DNA of 64,000 bases from Methylorubrum salsuginis (GTDB taxonomy: Bacteria; Pseudomonadota; Alphaproteobacteria; Rhizobiales; Beijerinckiaceae): contig NZ_FOSV01000021.1 in the NCBI RefSeq assembly GCF_900114375.1, forward strand, positions 1 to 64,000, written 5' to 3'. Under the pieces are notes generated by a model. It searched no databases. It was not told where the DNA came from and saw only the letters and a list, made by a program, of their open reading frames with translations. The position numbers were made by a program, and so were the translations under genes. Positions 35,983-44,287 of this stretch are shown piece after piece. The stretch's first letter is position 1; every line of letters starts with the position of its first letter.

Positions 35983-36088
35983 CGAAAGGACACGTCCTTT
36001 CGTGGGTCCAGGTCAAAGCCCTGGCCGGCGGAGCCATCCATGGGGCTCCGCCCCATCCCCCGCCAAAGGGCTCGCCCTTTGGGAACCC
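35983..36088. repeat. Cluster of small palindromes between gpmA and bchI, including double-hairpin repeat copy 2
   Basis: In order: CGAAAGGAC/GTCCTTTCG (35983-36002), GGCGGAGCC/GGGGCTCCGCC and CCAAAGGGCTCGCCCTTTGG (36063-36082), then GGAACCCC. The last hairpin and its flank match 4968-4994 with a compensatory base-pair change. The cluster lies between the convergent gpmA and bchI stops and may end both transcripts. Confidence 0.6.
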
Positions 36089-36089
36089 C

Positions 36090-37100
36090 TTATTGAGGGA
36101 GAACTTCGGTGATCGCGCGGGCGACGCGCGCGGTCGAGCCGGATTCGTCCAGCGGGTTGCGGCGCAGGCGGTGGCGCAGGGCGCTCGGCGCCACCTGCCG
36201 CAGATGCTCGATCCCCACCGTCTCCGCGCCGTCGAGCGCCGCCAGCGCGCGGGCGGTGCGCATCAACGTGAGTTCGCCGCGCAGGCCGTCGGTGCCGAGT
36301 GCCAAGCACAGCTTGGCCGCCGCCTCCAGCACCGCATCCGGCACGGTGACGCTGCCCAGCCGCTCGCGGGCGGCGACGATGCGCTTCTGCAGCGCCTTCT
36401 CGGTCTTGGCGTGCGCGGCGCAGAACCCTTCCGGGTCGCGCTCGTAGGCGTCGCGGCGGCGCACCACCTCGATCCGGGTGGCGATCTCCGTCGGCGTGCC
36501 GACCTCGCAGGCGAGGCCGAACCGGTCGAGGAGCTGCGGGCGCAACTCGCCCTCCTCCGGGTTGCCGCTGCCGACGAGGACGAACCGGGCCGGATGGCGC
36601 AGCGACAGGCCCTCCCGCTCCACCGTGTTGACCCCGGAGGCCGCCACGTCGAGCAGAAGGTCCACGAGGTGGTCCTCCAGCAGATTCACCTCGTCGATGT
36701 AGAGGAAGCCGCGGTTGGCCCGCGCCAGCAGGCCGGGCTCGAACGCCTTCTCGCCCCGCGTCAGCGCCCGCTCCAGATCGAGCGCGCCGACCACCCGGTC
36801 CTCGGTGGCGCCGAGCGGCAGATCGACCACCGGCACCGGGATCGTGTGCGTCTTGCCCCTTCCCTGAGAGCAGTGTGGGCAGTCGGCGGCCGGGGCGTCG
36901 GGCGAGCAGGAATAGGGGCAGCCGGCGACCGCGCGGATCTTCGGCAGCAGGGCGGCGAGCGCCCGGATCGCCGTCGACTTGCCGGTGCCGCGATCACCGA
37001 AGACGAGCACGCCGCCGACCGTCGGATCGACCGCGGCGATCAGCAGGGCCCGCTTCATCTCCTCCTGGGCGACGATGGCGGTGAAGGGGAAGGCAGGCAC
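36090..37100 (-). CDS. bchI: Magnesium chelatase ATPase subunit I
   Basis: The protein has 336 residues from GTG 37100. BchI is the AAA+ ATPase that, with BchD and BchH, inserts Mg2+ into protoporphyrin IX for bacteriochlorophyll. FPFTAIVAQEEMKRALL opens the conserved region. Walker A GDRGTGKST lies near 42, a cysteine cluster (CPYSC, then CPHC) near 60-80, Walker B GFLYIDEVNLLEDHLVD near 150 and sensor-1 GSGNPEEGELRPQLLDRFG near 195. A longer frame runs up to 37235, but its extra 45 residues look non-conserved. bchD, bchO and other pigment genes are not in the window. Confidence 0.9.
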   Translation of the reverse strand: MPAFPFTAIVAQEEMKRALLIAAVDPTVGGVLVFGDRGTGKSTAIRALAALLPKIRAVAGCPYSCSPDAPAADCPHCSQGRGKTHTIPVPVVDLPLGATEDRVVGALDLERALTRGEKAFEPGLLARANRGFLYIDEVNLLEDHLVDLLLDVAASGVNTVEREGLSLRHPARFVLVGSGNPEEGELRPQLLDRFGLACEVGTPTEIATRIEVVRRRDAYERDPEGFCAAHAKTEKALQKRIVAARERLGSVTVPDAVLEAAAKLCLALGTDGLRGELTLMRTARALAALDGAETVGIEHLRQVAPSALRHRLRRNPLDESGSTARVARAITEVLPQ

Positions 37101-37247
37101 CGGGCGGGGGTTTCCGTGTCTGGCGCCGATGGGGGATCCGGTGTCACGGACGGTCGGCGGGGCCAAGCGATCATGCACGATTCCGCAGGCGGGGCCAGCC
37201 GAGCTTGAGCGCCGTTGGGCGATCCGCTCAACCACGCACAGCGCGAC

Positions 37248-37574
37248 TCACAAGCCCTTGCAGCGGCTGCGCAGAAGCCCGCCGAACTCCTTTTCCGAGC
37301 CCTGGACCTGACCGAGCCGCTCGGCCCGCTCCGGCCCGGACAGGCAGCGGCCGTAGACGCCCGCGATGCGGCGCATGGTGTCGACGTGGCGGCGCCAGAC
37401 GCGGCAGCGGCTCGCGTCGTCGTCGCCCCCGCTCTCCAACTGGTCGATCGCTTGGCGCTGCATGGAATTGGCCACGAGCACGTCGCGGGCACAGGTCGTG
37501 TCGCTCTGGGCGAGGGCGAGGCAGGGCCAGAGGCTCGCGGCGGCGAGGAGGCCGAAACGGGTCGTCGCAGTCAT
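37248..37574 (-). CDS. Small periplasmic cysteine-containing protein
   Basis: The protein has 108 residues. A Sec signal peptide spans about 1-23 (LLAAASLWPCLALAQS). The mature part has four cysteines (TTCARD, SRCRVW, GRCLSG, SRCKGL), enough for two disulfides, and many charged residues, and is predicted to be mainly helical. There is no recognised domain. It is oriented with ptsN, whose stop is 15 bp upstream of this start, so it may be the last gene of the rpoN-hpf-ptsN unit. The function is unknown. Confidence 0.75.
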   Translation of the reverse strand: MTATTRFGLLAAASLWPCLALAQSDTTCARDVLVANSMQRQAIDQLESGGDDDASRCRVWRRHVDTMRRIAGVYGRCLSGPERAERLGQVQGSEKEFGGLLRSRCKGL

Positions 37575-37589
37575 TTCAGGAGCGTCATC

Positions 37590-38057
37590 TCAGGCGGCCT
37601 GGGGCGTGGAACCGTGGGCAAGCAGGGCGTAGAGCGCGGTGGCGTCGCGGGCGGTGCGGATGCGCTCCAGCATGCCGGGCTCGCGCAGCACGCGGGCGAC
37701 CTGGGCCAAAGCCTTGAGATGATCGGCGCCCGCGCCCTCGGGGGCGAGCAGCAGGAAGGCGACGTCGATCGGCTGGCCGTCCAGCGCGTCGAAATCCACC
37801 GGCTTCTCCAGCCGGGCGACGAGGCCGAACAGCTTGCCGAGCCGGGCCAGCTTGCCGTGCGGGATCGCCACGCCGTCGCCGATGCCGGTGGAGCCGAGAC
37901 GCTCGCGCTGAAGCAGCGTCTCGAAGATGTCGCGCTCGGACAGGTCCGGCAGGTGCCGGGCCGAATGGGCCGCGAGTTCCTGGAGCGCGTGCTTCTTGTC
38001 CCGCGCGCGCAGGGACGGGACGACGGCGTCCTGACTCAGGAAATCCAGGATCGGCAT
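37590..38057 (-). CDS. ptsN: Nitrogen-regulatory PTS EIIA protein (EIIA-Ntr)
   Basis: The protein has 155 residues. It is the terminal phospho-acceptor of the nitrogen phosphotransferase chain. It signals nitrogen and potassium status through protein contacts rather than sugar transport. The EIIA fold is clear, with the phosphorylated His 67 in GVAIPHGKL, VARLEKPVDFDALDG and VAFLLLAPEGAGADHLKALA. It is 117 bp downstream of hpf, in the conserved rpoN-hpf-ptsN order. Start ATG at 38057 (MPILDFL) matches the family. Confidence 0.95.
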   Translation of the reverse strand: MPILDFLSQDAVVPSLRARDKKHALQELAAHSARHLPDLSERDIFETLLQRERLGSTGIGDGVAIPHGKLARLGKLFGLVARLEKPVDFDALDGQPIDVAFLLLAPEGAGADHLKALAQVARVLREPGMLERIRTARDATALYALLAHGSTPQAA

Positions 38058-38174
38058 GAAAACAAAACGCCCTGTGGGCGGAATCCATCCATCGATCCCG
38101 CGCTCGTGTGCGAGGCGTCCGGGCCGGTTGACGGCCCGGCCCTCGGGAAAGGACGCCCCGGAGGGGGACGTGCC

Positions 38175-38783
38175 TCAGGCGCGCTCGTCCGGAGGATCGA
38201 CCCACCCGATCGCGCCATCGCTGCGCCGGTATACGACGTTGATGCGCCCCGTGCCAGCGTGAACGAAGACGACGACGGGGGCGCCGGTGAGGTCGAGCGC
38301 GGTGACGGCCTCGCTGACCGACTGGCGGCGCAGCGTCCGGGTGCTCTCGGCGACGACCGGCGGGTGCTCGCCTTCTTCCGCCTCGTCGTCCACCGGCTCG
38401 TCGTCCACGGCCTCGTCCGGGGCGGCGAAGACGGCATAGGCCGCCTCGATCGCGGCGCCGTTCTGGGCGCCCGCGCCGTGGTCCTTCAGCTTGTGCTTGT
38501 AGCGGCGTAGGCGCTTCTCCAGCCGGTCCGCGGTCTGCTCGAAGCTCGCATGGGCGTCATGGGCGTTGCCCGAGGCTTCCAGCGTGAGTCCGGTGGCGAG
38601 GTGGACGACGCAATCGGTGCGGTAGGCCGTGCCGTCGCGCCGGAGCGTGACGTGGCCGGTGCAGGTGCTGCTCATGTGCGGATCGAGATATTTCGCCAGC
38701 GTCGCCGCCATCCGGTCCTCGACCCGGCCCCGCAGAGCCGTCCCGAGGTCGAGGCCATGCCCCGTGACCCGCAAACCTGCCAT
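38175..38783 (-). CDS. hpf: Long-form ribosome hibernation promoting factor
   Basis: The protein has 202 residues. The N-terminal domain (1-105: MAGLRVTGHGLDLG, then EASGNAHDAHASFEQTADRL and RRYKHKLKDH) binds the 30S decoding region. An acidic linker (about 122-142, DEAVDDEPVDDEAEEGEH) leads to the C-terminal dimerisation domain (about 150-200, ending in VVYRRSDGAIGWVDPP). Long HPF alone makes 100S ribosome dimers in stationary phase. Start ATG 38783 has GGAGA upstream; the extra frame to 38843 is not conserved. It follows rpoN with a 302-bp gap holding a large inverted repeat. Confidence 0.93.
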   Translation of the reverse strand: MAGLRVTGHGLDLGTALRGRVEDRMAATLAKYLDPHMSSTCTGHVTLRRDGTAYRTDCVVHLATGLTLEASGNAHDAHASFEQTADRLEKRLRRYKHKLKDHGAGAQNGAAIEAAYAVFAAPDEAVDDEPVDDEAEEGEHPPVVAESTRTLRRQSVSEAVTALDLTGAPVVVFVHAGTGRINVVYRRSDGAIGWVDPPDERA

Positions 38784-38908
38784 CGATGTCTCCGATCTCC
38801 TCCCGAGGCATCGAGAGTTAGAAAGCGGGACTCGGCAAGTCAACGAAAAGGCAAGCCGACGAACGGCGCGGGGGGCGGGGCGAGGCCCCTTTCAGACCCA
38901 CCACCACC

Positions 38909-39034
38909 CGTCATTCCGGGGCCGCGCAGCGGAACCCGGAATCCACCCGTGATGTGGGATGCCCGGTTGGAACTGCACCGCCGTGCCCAGTCGTGGATTC
39001 CGGGTTCTTGCCTTCGGCGAGCCCCGGAATGACG
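38909..39034. repeat. 126-bp long inverted repeat between rpoN and hpf
   Basis: CGTCATTCCGGGGC at the left pairs with GCCCCGGAATGACG at the right. Further in, GGAACCCGGAATCCAC pairs with GTGGATTCCGGGTTC. The centre is a ~45-bp loop. The arm sequence is one I recall as widespread in alphaproteobacterial genomes. It lies inside the rpoN-hpf interval, so it could reduce read-through from rpoN into hpf-ptsN. Confidence 0.75.
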
Positions 39035-39084
39035 ACGGAGGGCTTTTGAAAGCGGGCCCGAACCGCGTCGGCGCCACGCGCTCC

Positions 39085-40626
39085 TTATCGCCCCGCGTGC
39101 GCCATCCTGGCCCGCCGCCGCTCGATCGAGGAGGGAATCCGCAGCGACTCCCGGTACTTCGCCACGGTGCGCCGGGCGATGTCCACGCCCTCGTCGCGCA
39201 GGCGCTGCACCAGGGCGTCGTCGGAGAGCACGTCGGAGGCCTCGGCATCGACGAGCTGCTTGATGCGGTGGCGCACGGCTTCGGACGAATGGGCGGCGGC
39301 GCCCGCGGCGCCGGGAATCGCGGCGGTGAAGAAGTACTTCATCTCCAGCGTGCCGCGGCTGGTGCCGATCGACTTGTTGGAGGTGACCCGCGAGACGGTC
39401 GATTCGTGCATACCGATCGCCTCGGCGACCGTCTTGAGGTTCAAGGGGCGCAGATGCGCGACGCCGTGCAGGAAGAACGCGTCCTGCTGGCGCACGATCT
39501 CGGTGGCGACCTTGAGGATGGTGCGCGCCCGCTGCTCCAGGCTGCGGGTGAGCCAGTTTGCCGTCTGCAGGCACTCGGACAGGAACGCCTTGTCCCCTTC
39601 CGCCACCGCGCCCTTCGAGACGCGGGCGTAATAGCTCTGGTTGACCAGAACCCGCGGCAGCGCCTCGCCGTTCAGCTCCACCAGCCACGAGCCGTCGGGG
39701 GCGGCGCGCACGAACACGTCGGGGATCAGCACCTCGACGGCCTGGGCGCCGAAGGCGCGGCCGGGCTTGGGGTCGAGCCGGCGGATCTCGGCGAGCATCT
39801 CGACCAGATCCTCGTCGTCGACGCCGCAGAGCTTGCGCAGGGCGGGAAAATCGCGCTTGGCCACGAGGTCGAGGCGCGAGACCAGGGCCTCCATCGCCGG
39901 ATCGAACCGGTTCTGCTCGCGCAGCTGGATCGCGAGGCATTCGGCGAGGTCGCGGGCGGCGATCCCCGGCGGGTCGAAGGTCTGGACGAGCCTCAGGACG
40001 CGAGCCACGTCGTCGAGCCGGGCGCCGAGACGCTCGGACACGGCGTCGATCGACTCGCGAAGATACCCGGCCTCGTCCACGGCATCGATCAGGAAGCTGC
40101 CGATCAGCCGATCCGAGGGAGACGACGTCGCGAGGTCGAGCTGCGCGGCGAGGTGTTCGCGCAGGGACGTCTCGGCGGTCAGGCTCGCCTCGAAATCGGG
40201 CAGCTCGCCGTCGAAGCTGCCGCCGGTGTTGCCGTAGGGCGCGGGCGTCAGCGAGAGCATGTCGCCGCCGGCCTGCTCGCGCGGGGCCGGGTTCTCGTCG
40301 GCGAAGACGTTGTCGAGGCGGGTGTCGAGCGCGTTCTCCATCTCGCTGCGGCTCGACGTCATGTCCTGGCTGAGCCAGGATTCCGGCTCGGGCGCCTCGC
40401 CGCCGTCGTAGTCGCCGCCGGATTCAGGCGCGGGCTCCGGCGCCTCGCGCTCGGGTCCGGCCTCGCCTTCGACGCGCTCCAGGAGCGGATTGCGCTCCAG
40501 CTCGGCATCGACATAGGCTGCGAGATCGAGCTGCGAGAGCTGCAGCAGCTTGATCGCCTGCAGGAGCTGCGGGGTCATCACCAGGGCCTGACCCTGGCGC
40601 ATCTCCAACCGTTGCAGCAGACTCAT
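39085..40626 (-). CDS. rpoN: RNA polymerase sigma-54 factor
   Basis: The protein has 513 residues. Region I (MSLLQRLEMRQGQALVMTPQ, then LLQAIKLLQLSQLDL) contacts activators. The acidic region II (about 55-135) is long. The core-binding region III contains LVQTFDPPGIAARDLAECL. The DNA-binding part has the helix-turn-helix (LKTVAEAIGMHESTVSRVT) and the RpoN box ARRTVAKYRE near 488. It recognises -24/-12 promoters (GG-N10-GC). The gene lies downstream of lptB across 375 bp, as in many alphaproteobacteria. Confidence 0.96.
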   Translation of the reverse strand: MSLLQRLEMRQGQALVMTPQLLQAIKLLQLSQLDLAAYVDAELERNPLLERVEGEAGPEREAPEPAPESGGDYDGGEAPEPESWLSQDMTSSRSEMENALDTRLDNVFADENPAPREQAGGDMLSLTPAPYGNTGGSFDGELPDFEASLTAETSLREHLAAQLDLATSSPSDRLIGSFLIDAVDEAGYLRESIDAVSERLGARLDDVARVLRLVQTFDPPGIAARDLAECLAIQLREQNRFDPAMEALVSRLDLVAKRDFPALRKLCGVDDEDLVEMLAEIRRLDPKPGRAFGAQAVEVLIPDVFVRAAPDGSWLVELNGEALPRVLVNQSYYARVSKGAVAEGDKAFLSECLQTANWLTRSLEQRARTILKVATEIVRQQDAFFLHGVAHLRPLNLKTVAEAIGMHESTVSRVTSNKSIGTSRGTLEMKYFFTAAIPGAAGAAAHSSEAVRHRIKQLVDAEASDVLSDDALVQRLRDEGVDIARRTVAKYRESLRIPSSIERRRARMAHAGR

Positions 40627-40950
40627 GGCGAAGCCTAACCCCCGAGAAGCATTGATTAATCACGATCCCTGCGGGGACCGTGCCCGTTCCGGCACAATTC
40701 TTGCTCCTTCATTTGACAGGTCTAGCCCCTCCCCGTCCGCCCGTCAAAGCGTGATTGGCCGACTCCCTCGGGAAAACCCGTCGCAGCGGCAGCGGCGCCA
40801 CACGAACCGCCCCCCGCGGACACGCCAACGCATTCAGGCCCGGCCGGCGCCAATAAAGTGTTGCACGCCGGCGGGTGATGTCGGGACTGGTTGAGGGAGG
40901 GTTAGCGGGACCGCGGAGACTGCAACGGCCCCCGCAGGCGAGGGGCGGCT
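40627..40950. other. Gene-free stretch between lptB and rpoN
   Basis: No gene was found in the 324 bp. It contains a CATTGATTAATCACG segment near the rpoN start and otherwise unremarkable GC-rich sequence. It probably holds the rpoN promoter, since a hairpin repeat directly after lptB separates the lpt transcript. Confidence 0.35.
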
Positions 40951-41003
40951 AGAGCATCGTCCCGAAAGGTGGGAACCGGCTTTCGGAAAAAAGCCGATGC
41001 TCT
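40951..41003. repeat. 46-bp-type hairpin repeat, copy B
   Basis: Arms AGAGCATCG at 40951-40959 and CGATGCTCT at 40995-41003 are perfect. The inside is CCCGAAAGGTGGGAACCGGC with TTTCGG. The right arm runs into the lptB stop codon (41002-41004 on the minus strand), so gene end and repeat are fused. Confidence 0.85.
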
Positions 41004-41883
41004 ACAGGCGGAAATCCTCGCCCAGATACAGCCGCCTTGCATCCTCGTTCGCCACGATCTGCTCGGGCGTGCCTTCGGTGAGGATGCGGCCGGAATGGGC
41101 GATGTAGGCGCGGTCGATCAGGCCCAGCGTCTCGCGGACGTTGTGATCCGTGATGAGCACGCCGATGCCGCGCTGCTTGAGGTGCTTCACCAAGTCCTGG
41201 ATGTCGCCGACCGCGATCGGGTCGATGCCGGCGAAGGGCTCGTCGAGCAGCATGAAGGTCGGCGAGGAGGCGAGCGCCCGGGCGATCTCGCAGCGGCGGC
41301 GCTCGCCGCCCGACAGCGCGATCGAGGGCGACTTGCGTAAGCGAGCGATGTCGAACTCGTCCAGCAGCGATTCGAGCTTGCGCTCGCGGGCCTTGCGGTC
41401 GGGCTCGGCGACTTCGAGCACGGCGCGGATGTTGTCCTCGACCGTGAGGCCCCGGAAGATCGAGGCTTCCTGCGGCAGGTAGCCGATGCCCAGCCGTGCG
41501 CGCTGGTACATCGGCAGATGGGTGATCTCCATCCCGTCGAGGCTGATGAAGCCGCGATCGGCCGGGACGAGGCCGGTGATCATGTAGAAGATCGTGGTCT
41601 TGCCCGCGCCGTTGGGGCCGAGCAGTCCCACCGCCTCGCCGTTGTGGACGGTGAGCCCGGCCTCGTGAACCACGGTGCGGGCGCCGTAGCTCTTGCGCAG
41701 GCCCCGTACGTAGAGGACGCCCTGGCCGCCCTCGCCCGCCGGCTGGCCGGCCTCGGAACGGGGCGCGGACCGGCCGCGCCCGAACAGACGGCCGAACAGG
41801 CCGCCGGTGCGGGGCCGCCCGGTCGGCTTCGCGTCGGCGCCCGCGCGCAGCGGAGCCGCCACCGGCATCGCGGCGCCCGTCAC
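41002..41883 (-). CDS. lptB: LPS export ABC transporter ATP-binding protein LptB
   Basis: The protein has 293 residues. It is the ATPase of the LptB2FG complex that extracts lipopolysaccharide from the inner membrane. After a non-conserved ~55-residue basic leader, Walker A GPNGAGKT is at 89-96, the Q-loop is LPQEASIF, the signature is LSGGERRR near 195, Walker B is FMLLDEPFAGID and the H-loop is TDHNV. The protein is longer at the N-terminus than E. coli LptB (241 aa); ATG 41868 is another start, but conserved sequence only begins near residue 56. The GTG start lies 1 bp after the lptA stop. Confidence 0.94.
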   Translation of the reverse strand: MTGAAMPVAAPLRAGADAKPTGRPRTGGLFGRLFGRGRSAPRSEAGQPAGEGGQGVLYVRGLRKSYGARTVVHEAGLTVHNGEAVGLLGPNGAGKTTIFYMITGLVPADRGFISLDGMEITHLPMYQRARLGIGYLPQEASIFRGLTVEDNIRAVLEVAEPDRKARERKLESLLDEFDIARLRKSPSIALSGGERRRCEIARALASSPTFMLLDEPFAGIDPIAVGDIQDLVKHLKQRGIGVLITDHNVRETLGLIDRAYIAHSGRILTEGTPEQIVANEDARRLYLGEDFRL

Positions 41884-41884
41884 G

Positions 41885-42622
41885 TCAGTTCGCCTGCGCC
41901 CGCGTCTTCGGGGCGGGTTTCTCGGCGGCGGCCTTGGCGGGCTTGCCCGCCACCGCCGGCTGGGCGCAGCCCTTCGGGCCCGCCGTGCCCGATTTCCCTT
42001 GCGCGTCGCCCCCCTGCCCCGGCACGAACATCGCCGAGACGCGCCCGCCCGCCACCGGGTCCATGTTCGCCCGGCCGGTGGCCATGTCGTAGACGAGGCG
42101 CGAGCCGCGGGTGACGTTCTGGCACTGGCTGAGTACGACGTTGCCCGTCAGGATGATGCGCTTGGCCTCTTGGTCGAACACCGCGTTGTCGCCGGTGGCG
42201 ACCTGATCCTTCTGCGAGACCGTCACGGGGCCGGCGCACTCGACCTTGCGGATGCCGTTGCCGGCGAGCGCGTTGGCGTCCTTGGGCTTCTCGGCTTCCA
42301 CCGCGGCGGTCTTGCTTGCTTCCTTGCCGGGGTCCTTGTCGCGGTCGCGCTTGTAGTGGACGGTCAGCGTCGAGCAGCGGATCGTGCTGTCGCTCTGCAC
42401 GGCGACGACGTTGCCGGCGAAGACCGCCTTGCTCTCCTTGTCGAACACGTCGAGCCGGTCGGCGTCGATCTTGATCGGCCCCTTGCCGCCGCCGACGGTG
42501 CCGAGCGGGGCGGGCTTTGCATCCTTGGCGGCCGCGGGCGCTTGTGCCACGGCGCCCGCCCCCGGTGCGGTAAGGGCGAGTGCCAGGGCGGCGAGCAGCG
42601 CCCGCGTGACGGGGCGGCTCAT
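41885..42622 (-). CDS. lptA: LPS transport periplasmic protein LptA
   Basis: The protein has 245 residues. A signal peptide (LLAALALALTAPGAGAVAQA) is followed by an OstA-type domain: IKIDADRLDVFDKESKAVFAG, then NVVAVQSDSTIRC and IRKVECAGPVTVSQKDQVATGD, ending ATGRANMDPV. LptA forms the beta-jellyroll bridge that carries LPS across the periplasm. The C-terminus adds a ~45-residue Ala/Lys/Pro-rich tail. It overlaps lptC by 4 bp (ATGA) upstream and abuts lptB downstream, a compact lptC-lptA-lptB operon. Confidence 0.92.
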   Translation of the reverse strand: MSRPVTRALLAALALALTAPGAGAVAQAPAAAKDAKPAPLGTVGGGKGPIKIDADRLDVFDKESKAVFAGNVVAVQSDSTIRCSTLTVHYKRDRDKDPGKEASKTAAVEAEKPKDANALAGNGIRKVECAGPVTVSQKDQVATGDNAVFDQEAKRIILTGNVVLSQCQNVTRGSRLVYDMATGRANMDPVAGGRVSAMFVPGQGGDAQGKSGTAGPKGCAQPAVAGKPAKAAAEKPAPKTRAQAN

Positions 42623-43356
42623 CGGCCGGCCTCCGGCGCCTCGGCCGCCGAGGTGCGGATGCGCTCGGGCGCCTTGCCCCCGTCCTCGCCGTGGAACACC
42701 GCCTGAACCCGGCCGACGAAGGAGATGACCCGGCCGTTCTCGATCACGTCGAGGCTGTCGGCGTTGATCGAGCCCGAGGGCACCGTGACGGTGACGGGCT
42801 TCGTCGAGTGGACGCTGCCAGCCTTGAAGTCGATGGTGGCCACCGAGAGGCGGATCTCCTCGCCCTTGTCGGTCCAGAGGCGGATGTCGTTCTCGAGGTT
42901 GAGCGAATCCTTGCTCGAATCGAACACGCCACCCTGCGCCTGGAGATAGGCGCGCCCGCCCTTGTCGTCGGTGGCGACGTGGCCCTTCATCGCCTGCAGC
43001 TCGATGATGCTGGGCTTGCGCACGTCCTGCTGCGCGGCGGTGGCCGTGACCTCGTAGCCGCGCTCGCCCTTGCGGAAGCCGGAAAGCCGCGGGCTCTCCA
43101 TCGTGACCTTGGTGCCGGAGACCGAGATCGGTCCGAACTCGACCGCGGGCAGCCCGCTGGAGAGCGGCCCCCACAGCACGAAGCCGGCCAGCCCCAGCAC
43201 GGCGAGGCCCGCCGCCGCCGGGATGACGCGGCGCAACGTGCGCACCTGGGCGCTGTGGCGGCGCGCCCGGCCGTGCGCCTTGCGGCGGCGCGCGGTCTCG
43301 TTCGCGGCCAGCACGTCGGCGCCTCTGTCCGTCCGGAGGGGGTCGGCCACCTGCAT
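42619..43356 (-). CDS. lptC: LPS export protein LptC
   Basis: The protein has 245 residues. A basic cytoplasmic start (ARRRKAHGRARRHS) precedes one membrane anchor (about 45-65, VIPAAAGLAVLGLAGFVLW). A periplasmic LptC/YrbK jellyroll follows, with YEVTATAAQQDVRKPSIIEL and GGVFDSSKDSLNLENDIRLW. It receives LPS from LptBFG and passes it to LptA. Start ATG 43356 was chosen because the longer frame to 43824 is proline- and arginine-rich noise. RNase D lies 218 bp upstream on the same strand. Confidence 0.92.
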   Translation of the reverse strand: MQVADPLRTDRGADVLAANETARRRKAHGRARRHSAQVRTLRRVIPAAAGLAVLGLAGFVLWGPLSSGLPAVEFGPISVSGTKVTMESPRLSGFRKGERGYEVTATAAQQDVRKPSIIELQAMKGHVATDDKGGRAYLQAQGGVFDSSKDSLNLENDIRLWTDKGEEIRLSVATIDFKAGSVHSTKPVTVTVPSGSINADSLDVIENGRVISFVGRVQAVFHGEDGGKAPERIRTSAAEAPEAGR

Positions 43357-43574
43357 CGCGTTCCCGAAAGGGTCGGCGCGTGCGGTCGCGCCAGGGCCGG
43401 CCGGATGGCCTGCCGCAATGGCGAAGTTATGGCCTCGATTGGGAGAAATGATCAACGCCGCCCGCGTGCGCCCCCGCACCGACGGCCCTGCGAAACCACC
43501 CGGAATCCCGCGCTCTGCGCAGTCCGACCGCACCCGTTGCGCGGCCGCATCAGGTCCGCGGGTCCGGCGGAGGG

Positions 43575-44201
43575 TCAGGAATGCGCAAAAATGTCGGTCT
43601 CGGGCCAGCCGGCGAGGTCGAGTCGGGCCCGCGTCGGCAGGAAGTCGAAGCAGGATCGGGCGAGGTCGGTGCGGCCCTCGCGCGCCAGCATCGCGTCGAG
43701 CCGCTCGCGGGCCGCGTGGAGATGCAGCACGTCCGAGGCCGCGTAATCGATCTGCGCCTGGCTCAAGGTTTCGGCGCCCCAGTCGGACGATTGCTGCTGC
43801 TTCGAGAGATCGACGCCGACGCATTCGCGCACGACGTCCTTCAGCCCGTGGCGGTCGGTGTAGGTGCGGGCGAGCTTGGAGGCGATCTTGGTGCAGTAGA
43901 CCGGCCCCGGCATCACCCCGAAGGCCTGGAACAGGACCGCGAGATCGAACCGGGCGAAGTGGAAGATTTTGAGGACGTTCGCGTCGGCGAGCACCTGCTT
44001 CAGCCGCTCGGCCCGATCGCCCGGGCGCACCTGCACCACGTCCGCCGTGCCGTCGCCGCGGGAGATCTGCACCACGCAGAGCCGGTCGCGGTGCGGATTG
44101 AGCCCGAGCGTCTCGGTGTCGATGGCGATGGCGGGACCCGGCTCGAAATCGGCCGGCAGGTCGCCGCGGTGCAGTCGGATTCTTTGGTTGTGGGCGGACA
44201 T
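43575..44201 (-). CDS. rnd: Short ribonuclease D-type 3'-5' exonuclease
   Basis: The protein has 208 residues: a single DEDDy exonuclease domain without the HRDC domains of E. coli RNase D. Motif I is IAIDTETLGL (D28, E30), motif II KIFHFARFDLAVL and motif III IDYAASDVLHLHAARERL with the conserved Tyr. It likely trims RNA 3' ends. Many alphaproteobacteria place such a short form next to lptC. The symbol rnd is used loosely for this short type. A hairpin lies just upstream, separating it from the helix-hairpin-helix gene. Confidence 0.9.
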   Translation of the reverse strand: MSAHNQRIRLHRGDLPADFEPGPAIAIDTETLGLNPHRDRLCVVQISRGDGTADVVQVRPGDRAERLKQVLADANVLKIFHFARFDLAVLFQAFGVMPGPVYCTKIASKLARTYTDRHGLKDVVRECVGVDLSKQQQSSDWGAETLSQAQIDYAASDVLHLHAARERLDAMLAREGRTDLARSCFDFLPTRARLDLAGWPETDIFAHS

Positions 44202-44223
44202 GGCCTGCGGCTTGGCATGATCA

Positions 44224-44262
44224 GGAGGCTGCGAGGGCGCCTAGCACCCTCGCAGCCGCCTC
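44224..44262 (-). terminator. Hairpin between the helix-hairpin-helix gene and rnd
   Basis: GGCTGCGAGGG at 44227-44237 pairs over 11 bp with CCCTCGCAGCC at 44247-44257, and GAG/CTC pairs extend it. It lies 26 bp past the stop of the gene at 44288. There is no strong T-run in either direction, so the activity is inferred. Confidence 0.55.
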
Positions 44263-44287
44263 GAAAGCTCAAGCGCGCCGGGCCGGC

